From positions 1,193,001-1,257,000 of the forward strand of contig NC_083348.1 in the NCBI RefSeq assembly GCF_019175385.1: 64,000 bases of DNA, in the 5' to 3' direction. The DNA comes from Lycium barbarum. Lineage: Eukaryota; Streptophyta; Magnoliopsida; Solanales; Solanaceae. The notes under the pieces are model-generated. The model was not told the DNA's origin. It saw only the letters and a program-made list of their open reading frames with translations, and searched no databases. Numbering within the stretch: position 1 is the stretch's first letter; each line of letters opens with the position of its first letter. Below, in pieces: positions 44,656-54,750 of this stretch. The translations under genes were made by a program, and so were the position numbers.

Positions 44656-47304
44656 TCTATAACGACCCATTTGGCCATTACCGTGATTTTCCTTGAGTTT
44701 CGCATCCCTAAATATCTTTTGATTAGTAGTGCAACTTAGTCCCGCGGGAAAATTATCCTATTAAATTAACTCGGAACCACTTAGGAAAAGATTTAAAATC
44801 GTAAAGGGCCACTGAAGCCCAGAAAGGCGCCATAACGGCTAGAGGACAGCCATGGCGCTACCGCTACAGCCGCCTTCCAAATCGCCACAGCGGTTAGTCA
44901 ACTTTTGCATAGGACCGCCACAGTGGCCTCTTGCTCCGCCGTAGCGTGACCGTTTCAGCGGTCATGGATCCTGCCACGACAGATAACACAGAATTCTCCT
45001 AGTATTTAAACCCCATTTCGGGATTTGACCCCATTTTTCTCAAAATCGTAATTCTCAGCTGCCACCTGGGACATTTGGAGAGCAAATCTCATGGTTTCTG
45101 GGAGAAGGTAACCACTCTACCTCACCTACTTTATCTCTCATCCATTTAATGTTCCATTTCACTAAGAGTTCATCTTCCAAGCTAATAAAAATGGAGGTTC
45201 TTTACTATTCAAGTCTAAGATGATAAAATGGAATCTCTAAGCTTAAAATCTGAACATTCTCGGTAGAATTCTTTAAGTTCTTAAATTAGAAGGATTTACC
45301 CACCTCTAATTTCTAAGTTTTACTCTTTTTCGTAAATGGGTTTCAACTTAATTCTTGAAATTGGGACTTCCTAAGGAAAGGGGTATGATTTAGGACTTAG
45401 GTGACTTAGTTAACAATAAAACCCGGATTATTAGTTCATGAAAACATAGAAAATATAGTTGGGAATTAATTCCAATCTTTTCTTTGTAGAACTCGAAACT
45501 TGAATAAATCCCTAGAGTATTGACTCTTGTTCTTTGGGGTTCCATGATTTTTCCAAGATTTTTCCAAGACTCTCTGTTACGGGTCATGTTCGGAAATGCG
45601 AAGTTGAAGATCAGTGGGATGATCTGGCACCTACTCGGCCTTGAGGTAGGTTAAGATTTACTTGACAGACGTAATTCATAATTATGCAATTAGAAATTGA
45701 TGGAGAAAGCATGCCTAGGTTGTTGTATGAGGAGTTGGGATGATTATTCTAGGTTGGTAATTGTACTTAGGTTTGTAGTTGAGTCAGGGATTTATAGAGA
45801 CATCATGTGCACCTTCGGGTACGAAGTTGAGACTAAATTCTTAGGTTGGTACTGTTGAATGTGGCTTGTCGCCTTGTTGTGTTCTATGTGGTATTGTGGC
45901 TTTGTGTGTTCGAGCTTGTGTCCTGTTAGTACCTTAGAAATCATGCTTAGTGATTACTATAGGTAATGGAGGATTCTATGCAATATGGGAGACTAGTTGG
46001 ACGGAGGGTAAAGTTACAATATTTATATTGTGATTGATGTTGTGATAGGTGTCCATGTGTGCGAGTATTCATTCATTTATCCATGCTATCATTGTTACCA
46101 CACATTTACTCACTCATACATACTTTGGGATCGGGTTGCCCACCGCAATTCTTGTTGGGTCGGGTTGCACGTACCGCAACACTTGTTGAGATCAGGTTAC
46201 ACGTTCCGCAACACTGACTATTGGATCGGGCTATGCATTCCGCAGCAGGTACATGGACTTAGCGTATTCCCCCATGGGTCATGACTGTCGAGGCGACGAG
46301 ATATTCCGCCCGAATCATGTGTGTATCATTGCATTTGCATTGCATTCATCTCATATTTACTTACGGCATTGTTTTGGATTGTTAGTTGATCCTTGGTGAT
46401 ACGTGTACTTGATAGTGGTTCTTGAGATTGTTGTTCGGACTTATAAGGGATCATAGGTGAGATGTTGGTATTTGTCACTATTTTGTATATATTGGATTGT
46501 AATTTGTTTTGGGCAATTACTCTAGCTTATTAGTGGTTTTGGGAAGGTACACCAGACTTGGGAATTTGACTTAGGTTTGTACTATAGAGTGGTGTGGGAA
46601 ATGTGACCTTAAGCGTGTCTTGAATTAGTATAATTGATTGATTGAGGGTGGAGGTATAGCTAAAATTGTTCTAGAAGAACTAGCGATACACGTTTGGTAA
46701 CTTGAGTTGTGTATCTCATGCCTTAATGATAGCTAGTCGACTTAGTGTTAGATTACGGGAACGTATTTTGAGGTAGCGTCAGCAGGCGAGGCTTACTCTT
46801 GGTGTGGACTCGATTGTGTAGGAACTTATCCTACCATGGTTAATGGGGTAGTTGCTTCCTAATGAGTATAGATGGATCGACATGGTGTTGGGGTTATCCA
46901 AGTTGGTTGCTTCTCGCGAGTAGGTGATGGTGAAGTTCTTTTTTCCCTTTTCTGCTTGTTTAATTGCTTATTGTCTAACTTGTTTCCTACTGTACTTATC
47001 CATTGTTACTTATTGTTTTTATGTTTTCCTAATCGTTGTCGGCCTATGATACTTATCAGTACGAGTGTTGTACTGATACTGCACTTGCTACACCCTTTTT
47101 GGAGTGTAGATCTGTTTCAGGTTGAGTTCGTGGAATCCTAGCCCACGGATTGGTCAGAACCGTCTTGAAGACTTTGTTATCTCACTCCAACAGGGTTGTC
47201 TCGTTATTTGTTTTATTGTATTTCTCTCTAGTTCTGGTCATATCTTAGAAGCTCCTGTACTAGTCTAGACCAGATTTTGGGAAAACGTTGTAAAGTCTTG
47301 TATA

Positions 47305-47340
<36 letters not shown>

Positions 47341-47478
47341 GTCATGAAGATAAATGGTTTACTGATGAATTTATTTAATTTCGTTCTTCAATTTGCTAGT
47401 TGGTAAGGGAAGGGTTCACCTACTAGGTGGGAATAAGTACGTGCCCGCACAGACCCGAATTTGGGTCGTGACAACATC
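44653..47478 (+). mobile_element. Gypsy solo LTR, about 2.8 kb, in the copia protease
   Basis: The LTR is 44658-47473. It starts TATAACGACCC (the canonical TG changed to TA) and ends GGGTCGTGACA. The flanks ACGTC and ACATC differ by one base, a change expected from CpG decay, and fit a 5 bp target duplication. A GC-rich inverted block (GGCGCCATAACGGC, then GCCATGGCGC) at about 44825-44860 precedes TAGTATTTAAACC near 45000. A poly-T run is at 47308-47337. No coding domain is inside, so two LTRs probably recombined. Confidence 0.75.
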
Positions 47479-47479
47479 C

Positions 47480-48576
47480 ATCGGCGTGGCTATCTTCTGG
47501 AAGTAAACTTCAATTCAACAGTTCCTTTTCCCACGACCTTAGCAGAGGACGAGTTTCCCATATACAAAGCTTTATCGTCCCTACTAATTCATACGTCTTG
47601 AAAGCATTTCGATCACCTGATCTATGACGAGTTGCCCCAGTATCTATCTACTATTCCATTTGATTTCGTGCTACAAATGCTTCTATAACCATTGCCACAA
47701 ATTCTTCTTTTCCATGGTTATTTGCCTTTTCTTTCTTCTTTTCAGCTTTAAGAATTTTACAATCACGCTCATAGTGGCCAAATTTGTGACAGGGTAACAT
47801 TCAACCAACTTAGAATTGGTACTAGTACGCTCGAAATTTGTACTTCTCTTTGCCTTTGGAATTTTCTTATGAACAAATTCCTTCTTGGTTGATTTTTCTT
47901 CAACCACATGAGCTTTCATGATGGGTTCCTTAAAAATATTATTGTCATGATATCGAGTCTCTTGTTCAATTTGCAAATGCTGCAACAATTGCTCAAGATC
48001 AGTCAAATCTTCCTTCCTGTGTAAGAGTTTGCTTGTGTATTCTTTCCAAGAGGAAGGAATTTTCGAGACAATCACATCAACATGAAAGCTTTCATCAAGA
48101 GCAATTCCAGAGATAGCAATTTTATTAGCTATAAGTTGAAATTCTTGCACTTGTTCAGTGATTGACTTATCATCAACCTTTTTGAACTCCATATAGTTTA
48201 AAACAAGAAATTTCTTTGAACTTGCCTCTTCCGCCAAATAGATATTTTGAAGAGTGTCCCAAATCTCCTTAGAAAATTTGCACTTGGTATAATATTGATC
48301 ATAAAATTTGTTGGAAATTCCTCCTAGAACATAATTCTTACATAAATAATCATCTTTCCACTTGGCAATTTGTTCTTTAATCAAAGTAGCGTTGTCAGTT
48401 GCTACCTCAAAACCAGGAGCATTAGGACAAGGTTGTTCAAGAATATATGCCAACTTCAATCGTCTTAAAAAGAATTCCATCTTTTCACGCCATTTAGGAA
48501 AGTCTTTGCCATCAAATATTTCAAAATTAGGATTAGGCAAAGATGGAAGACCATTCAATGTTGATGTAGTAGCCAT
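47480..48576 (-). pseudogene. Copia gag and protease start
   Basis: The gag starts at MATTSTLNGLPSLPN (48576), the start suggested by the family pattern rather than the longer ORF start at 48699. It has FDGKDFPKWREKMEFFL and the UBN2/gag_2-type core KEIWDTLQNIYLAEE and FHVDVIVSKIPSSWKEY. A zinc knuckle near 47810-47770 is broken by an indel. Near 47650 a DTGA-like protease motif followed by THRHICYDKHAFKTY-style sequence can be read across frames. The protease is cut by the solo LTR. Confidence 0.8.
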
Positions 48577-48699
48577 AGAGACAACTATCTTCAAATTGTT
48601 ATAACAAGGATGATAATAATATAAGAAATCCAAAATAAAACTTGCTTGGCTTAGAGGCACGTTAAGACGTTTCTTAGTTGGAGTCTCTTCCACGAGCAA

Positions 48700-49554
48700 A
48701 CGGAAGAATAAATAACAACTCTATCTTCGGGATTCAACTAAATCATAACAAGCAGCATTCAAGAAAGTTGCTCTTATATTCTTGTATCAGTGATTTCACC
48801 TTTGGATCAATGTCTCTAAAGTTTTTTTAGGGGAAATTGTTTTCTTGAAGTGCTTACCTTTTTCAAAAGAATGAAACACTATTTATAGGATACAAATTAC
48901 ATAACATAAAAGTTTTCATTCAATAGAATTTATAATACGTTCATGAATTTTTATTAAAATAAATGTAACTTTCAAGAACCTAAAACGTAAAATACCAAAT
49001 GAAGAATGTATCTTCAAATTCACATTCATTTAGTTTGAAAAAACTTTTATCGGATGTTTCAAAATTAATTAAAACGTTAATCTTAACAGCGGAAAGAACA
49101 ATTTGGTGAAAACCAAAGAAGAGCATACCCCAAATTTTTATTTTAAAACAGGATCCAAACATATGACAGAGGAAAATGCGCTCAGTGGATCTACTTTAAC
49201 ACAAAAGATCCAAAAAAAGAAAAAGAAAGCTATTCCTGAGGTATGAAAATTAACATATAGTATATTCAATCAAGAAAAAGTAATAAACAAAAGAATAGCA
49301 TAGTCCAAAAAAAAAAAAAAGTGTCACAACAAACTGAATTTTGAGCTAATCTACTACAACCAGAATATGGAAAACAAAAATCTTTGTAGAACAAATTAAC
49401 ATTCATTCCCCCAGATCAACCAAAAGCAAAAATACAAAAAGTTAAAAAGCTTAACCGAATCTGAAAATGGAAAAAATAACAACCAATTGAGAGCTAATCT
49501 ATTGTTACTCGAAACATGTCTATGAAAATTAGCATTTATTCCCAAATCAACGAA
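48700..49554. other. Probable copia 5' region, LTR not resolved
   Basis: Upstream of copia gag on the minus strand. There are weak LTR-like features only and I could not place ends or a tRNA primer site. Confidence 0.3.
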
Positions 49555-49655
49555 AACAACAACAACAACAAGCCCAGTATAATCCCACCATGTGGGGTCT
49601 GGGGAGGGTAGAGTGTACGTAGACCTAACCCCCACCTTGAAACGACCGAAGATAA
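49555..49655 (-). mobile_element. TS-type SINE 3' part
   Basis: On the minus strand it reads GTGGGGGTTAGGTCTACGTA, then ACCCTCCCCAGACCCCACAT, then GGTGGGATTATACTGGGCTT and a (GTT)n tail. This is a sequence I recall from Solanaceae TS SINEs, with their TTG tail. The tRNA-like head is missing or diverged. Confidence 0.65.
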
Positions 49656-51384
49656 AAATAAAAAAAGGAGAAAATTTACAGATTCCACAATGCATGCAAG
49701 TATCATGGAGCGAAAGAGAAAAGATGGATTTTTTGCTGGTGAAGTTCTGAGATTGGAACTTGAGGAGAAAAAAAAAAGGTTTTGGTATCAATTCGATGAA
49801 GAATAATACAGTGAGGTCTAGATAGAGAGTGAAAAAAATAACAGTAAAGTAGAGAGAAATAAAAGTAAAGAAACATGGAGAAGAGATGATAATACTCAGC
49901 TTCAATTGACGGAAGGTATAGTATAGACCAGAGCTTCATGCAAATCTGTTAATTTTTGCCAGAGAGAGGTTAGAGGCATGGAAGAAGCTTTCTCAAAGTG
50001 AAAAGAGAGTAGGAACCAGTTGTATCACCAAGAGATGAAAAACAAATGAGTTGTAATTGAAAACAGAAATGCCCAAAGCGCCCTTCATCGTACCAACAAG
50101 TCTCACTCATTATATAGTTAAATAAAGGGTAAAATGGTCATGTTATCCTAATTAAGTCACTGTCACCCTTTTGCTTTCCATAATTATTCCTAAATAACCG
50201 TTTCACTTTCCTTAATTGATATTAAAGAAGAAAAATCCATATGTTATATAACGAGGACAACAGAAATATACAGCAATCCTCCACTTTCAATTTATTCATT
50301 CAATTTATTTTTTGCATATGATACAGGTGATATTATTTATTTTTTGTTGGGATTGTTCTGTTTCCTACTTTTTTTTTTAATTTATATTATTGGTTCGATT
50401 TATCTTATTATTAGTCGTTCAGGTCACTTTTTCCCCTATTGCAATTGTTAGATCCTACGTTATTTTTTTCTTCACTGCTCCGGAATACATTTAGGACCTG
50501 AAAAGATTTGGTGGTTTTGAGATGATGATTAAGAATATTGAGAATTATGTTCAATTAAATATGCTTCGATCTTCTATCAATTATTGAAATTAATTGTGTC
50601 CCAACTCTTTTTGCTTCGTTTTGTTCGTCTTTTAGCGACTGCTGCGATTTGATGTACTTGAATTTTCATGGTTATAACTTCAGGGTTTTGTATTACATGT
50701 GCGGTTTGTGCTTTTTGGGTATTGAACAACTAGTGTATTCGAACGTGCTTCGCGTGGTTATTTCATAGAAGAATATCAACTGATTTATGTTATTGTTTTT
50801 TCAGTGAAATTTAATTTGAGAGATAAAAGAAGAAGAACTATGAAAATTATTAATATCATCTGTAAAAAAAAATACATAATATCAACACGAAAAAAGATAT
50901 TGTTAGATAAGTGTACAATGTAGATTTTCGCAAAATTGTACTATTAACTCCATTATGAATAAGAAAATAAAAAATCATAAAATGCATGATAGTAATACAT
51001 TTTAGATTCTTCATATGCCTTTCACTCCACACGTTTAATAGCAAAAAGGTAATTTTTTCTCCACAACGCAAAATAAAATTTCCACAATTCACAGCAAGGA
51101 ATCATTCAAAAGTGTTTTTTCATATATATGGTTTTGGTACCCAAAAAAAAAAAAAAAAATATTAACAAAAACAAATGATAAAAATATAACATTAAGTGAC
51201 CTTCATTCCTTTTTCACGTGAAATTAATTCGAAGGCGTTTTTTATCAATCAAAACTTCATCCAGAAGGTAATATGGTGTATCACTTACCACTCCTCATGA
51301 TATCCATGAATCACAATTGCGTCAGATAATACCAATTAAAATGACGTAAAAGTATCCTCATAAGCAAAATAATCTAAATACACA
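49656..51384. other. AT-rich DNA; Helitron end at 50730
   Basis: No gene. CTAGTGTATTCGAACGTGC followed by TTCGCGTGG at 50730-50757 is the reverse complement of a Helitron 3' end (hairpin, then ACACTAG, then T). The other end was not found. Confidence 0.45.
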
Positions 51385-51590
51385 CATTAACGAACCTGCA
51401 AAAAAAAAAAAAAAAACACCAAAATTAGTAAAACAAAGAAAAAGGAAGGGAAAAAAAAAGCATCATAAATTTATCACTCGCTAAGCACAATTTTCAGAAT
51501 GTAGGAGCTGGCTTGTCATCAAAATGACCAAACCTTTTCAGAACTTTTTGAATATAACTTGATTGAGTAAGAGTCAAAAAGGAAATTAGT
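51385..51590 (-). repeat. Second copy of the copia RT breakpoint sequence
   Basis: About 200 bp nearly identical to 42421-42700: ACACCAAAATTAGTAAAAC, then GCATCATAAATTTATCACTC, then GGCTTGTCATCAAAATGACC. It lies next to the plus-strand RNase H piece. Confidence 0.8.
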
Positions 51591-52303
51591 GAACTTGTGA
51601 GAAACTCTAGTGATGTTGTTGAACAATTGACATATTCCCAAATTGTTGGGAGTCTTATGTATGCCATGCATTTTACCAGACTAGATATTGGTTATGCACT
51701 GGGAACTTTGAGCAAATTTACTGGTAACTCCGGAGTTGAACATTGGAATGCCTTAATTCCTATTTTAAGGTATCTAAAGGGCATGATTAATGTTGGCCTA
51801 CATTATTCTACCCTTCTAGCAGTTCTTGAAGGCTATAGTGCTGCTACTTGGAATTTTGATCTGAATGACTCTAAATCTATTCCTGCTTGGATTTTCACTT
51901 TGGCTAGAGCAGCAATATCTTAGAAATCAAAGAAGCAGACATGTACTACTCACTCAACCAGCGAGTCAGAATTTATAGCTATATGTTCTGCTGGAGAAGA
52001 AGCTGACTGGATTCGAAGTATGCTCATAAATATTCCTGTGTGGGGTAAGCTAGTGCCACCTTTGACTATCTATTGTGATTATAAAGCTGCTATATTCCGG
52101 GCTTCAAGTGATTGTTACAATGGAAAGTCGAGGCAAGTCCGTCTCCAGCACAATCATGTGAGAAGATGATTGGAGGATGGCATAATATCACTTCAATAAG
52201 TGAAGTCCAGATTTAATCTACCAGATCCTTTGTCTAAAGGGTTAGGCAAAGAGTTAGTAATGGAAATTTGTAAAGGGATGGGAATAAAGCCTATTGTAAA
52301 TTA
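51591..52303 (+). pseudogene. Copia RNase H, inverted relative to its pol
   Basis: Reads LTYSQIVGSLMYAM, then GVEHWNALIPILRYLKG, then (after a TAG near 51921) TSESEFIAICSAGEEADWI, a YCDYKAAIF motif (usually CDNxAA/SAI) and a LPDPLSKGL end. This is the C-terminal third of a copia Pol. It begins exactly where the minus-strand RT at 42613 ends, so the two are probably halves of one element. The frame breaks at least three times. Confidence 0.85.
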
Positions 52304-52309
52304 ATTGTC

Positions 52310-52678
52310 CTTTAGGGTAACCCTAACTAATGATGTAATCTCAAGTTCAAAGGAAAAAACAAGTAAAGTTACAATTGTGGGGCACATCAATAAAATTTCC
52401 ATTCTTCAAAGAGTGAGTAAATGTGCATAGGTTGAGATTCTATTCTCTTAATAAATCTATAAGACCGATCTCGGTTGGAGTTAGTATGAAGACTCTTGAT
52501 AGATTTACCAATATTCCTATTGTAGAGGAGGATGAGTTTATATTCTCTTAATAAGTCTATAAATCGGTTTTGGTTGGAGTGTGTAGGAACCCTCTTGATA
52601 GATTTACCGACACTTTGCTGTAAAGAAGGATGAGATTAAACTCTCTTAATGAATTCATAGACTATTTGGTCGGAATAT
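52310..52678 (+). repeat. Copia 3' region with a 100 bp tandem repeat
   Basis: Units start at about 52442, 52541 and 52640 with TCTCTTAATAA/GA and share CTCTTGATAGATTTACC. The first two are full and the third partial. Confidence 0.75.
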
Positions 52679-54456
52679 TGTTACACCCCGAACTTGCGGA
52701 GAAGCACTTATCAAATTTGAGCGTAAGTATGTTAAACTATGGCTAAGTAAAACAACTTTGGAGTATAAGGGACAAAGCATTATTAAGTATATTTTATGAG
52801 TAAAAGATGCATATGAGGAATTCTGGAAGGTCCTATAAGGAATTGAGTGGAAGGAGTTGAGTTAGTATGACTTTGGAAAAAGATGGGCGTTACTTTGAAC
52901 AACAAAGTATGAGCCAACTTGGGGAAACAATATCTTTTAGTATATGAAGAGTTTTGAAGTAAAGCAAAAGCCTAAATTGAAGTTCATGAAGTTTAGTTTC
53001 CAATGCAAAAAACTACTCATCGATACGACGTCGGAGTAGAGAATTATGGACGTTACAAGTCAAGCTGGCAGAGCAGAAACGCGCAGCTACAGTGCGCGAC
53101 ACGCGCGCTACAGTGCGCGAAAAGCTCTAGGTCGGTGCAAACCGACCCTAGAACAATATAAAAAGGGGATTTACCCCTTATTTTCATTCAACCACCTCCT
53201 TAAACCTTTCCTAACCCCTTAGAACATTCTCCCAACTTCCTCTATAAATAATTTAGCCCAAATCAAGTGAAACCCCGAGATTTAGGCTCGGGAAGTGTAT
53301 AAGGTCTTGTAGTTCTTGTTCTAAACAACGAATCTCGATGAATCAAAGAAGGGCCACAACTTTGGGGCTCATATTTTCACCAAAACCGAACCTTCTAGAC
53401 CCTATGAGCTCTCCCCAACGCTCCAAACCATTTCAAATCAAATCAAGAGAAGATCAAGCCATAAAATCCTTAACTAGTTCATGGAAGGAGCTTGTTCGTA
53501 CTTCTAATTGAAGTTGTGGTGGATAAGCTTTAGGGTGAATTGTGTGAGGTGAAGTTCTTCAAGTTATAAGGTATGTTTTTCATCTTGAGTTTGATATTAA
53601 GTCGTTTATTTTGAGGATTTTAATAGTTTAAAGTAAGGGACAATATGGCATGAAGGTTGTAGATAGATATGTTGATGTTGTTGGCTTATGGATTGATTTT
53701 CGAAGGAGTTTTGGATGGATTTGAATACGTTTGTCATGTAGTATCTTGATTACGTTATGGTTGGTGTTGTTAATGATGTGTGGGAGTTGTTTTGGAATTT
53801 GGAGAAAGTAGATAATACAAGGGAGATGCTGCCCGAATTTCGGCAGATCCTAAGAGGATTTAATTTGAAGGCTTAAGACAAGCATATGACGATAAATCTA
53901 ACAAGCTTGGAAGGATAAGCGTTAAGTAGTTAAGGAGACCAAAAAGGTATGTTAAGGCTAACCCTTTCTTTCTAAAGGCATGATTCTTTTCTTATGAACC
54001 CATACATGTTTTCCATAACATCCTTATCCCCAAAAAGCTAGAAGTTTATGATTCTCAAGGTTCTTATAATGCTAAAGATAGATGTTTCTTTTGATGATAA
54101 TGATGATGATGATGATCCCATTCTAGAGATTCCAAAGCTTATGGATTTGATGCTATTATGAGATTATTGAGCTTATTTCATGATTTTCTTGATTTTATTC
54201 ATTGTTGTTGATCTCACCTTATGATAGTTGTCCCTTCAAGGTGAGATATAGCGATGATGATTGTTCCATAATATAAATCAGAGGTTACCGACCTTACGTA
54301 ACTCCGATAAAGTAGTAGCTTTTGTTTGGGCTCTCATGCATGCTATTTATATTATATATGTATATATGAAATGGGAAAAGATGATGGCGTTATATACGCG
54401 TATATTATATGTATATGTGCTATGGGAAAAGGGTGATGGGGTTATACACGCATAAC
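52679..54456 (+). repeat. LTR E (partial), Tekay-like
   Basis: Starts TGTTACACCCCGAACTTGCG. It has two GCTACAGTGCGCG repeats within a GC-rich block (about 53085-53125), followed by CAATATAAAAAGG, a TATA box. No LTR end is found before element D starts at 54457, so D probably cut it and the rest should be outside the window. Confidence 0.5.
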
Positions 54457-54750
54457 TGATGAGTCGTGGATTTTAGGGCTTTTTACATCCACTACGTATA
54501 CTTTTTGAGTAGTCTTTTCAAGTGTTTGTTTGTGTTTTCAGGTTTTATGAGTTGAGGACAAAAGAGGGACAAAATGGAACAAAAAAGAACAAAAGAACAT
54601 AAAGATGCGGCGATTGTGCGGCACCGCAAAGTGGAATTACGGCCGCATCTTCAGCCCAGAAGAATGACAGTCAGCTGAGAAAAGATCACCTAGTTGCGAC
54701 GAGGATGCGGCACCGCAACTTCGGAGTTGCGGTCAAATATTGCAAGCTTA

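Larger units (their letters stand above)
42540..48576 (-). mobile_element. Ty1/copia retrotransposon, degenerate, 3' end missing here
   Basis: On the minus strand the order is gag (48576-47683), protease (about 47660-47480), a solo LTR insertion, pre-integrase (about 44650-44384), integrase and RT. The RNase H is not here but on the plus strand at 51591. The GAG, PR, INT, RT order is copia. The lineage is not certain (Tork-like by feel). No LTR or primer site could be placed with confidence. Confidence 0.8.

Noticed and set aside
49396..49905. A 169-codon minus-strand ORF
   Set aside because: Phe/Ser-rich sequence from A/T-rich DNA. It reads through the TS SINE and has no domain.
51597..51923. 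A plus-strand gene of 108 codons as a host gene
   Set aside because: The motifs are copia RNase H and it continues across a stop in the same reading.
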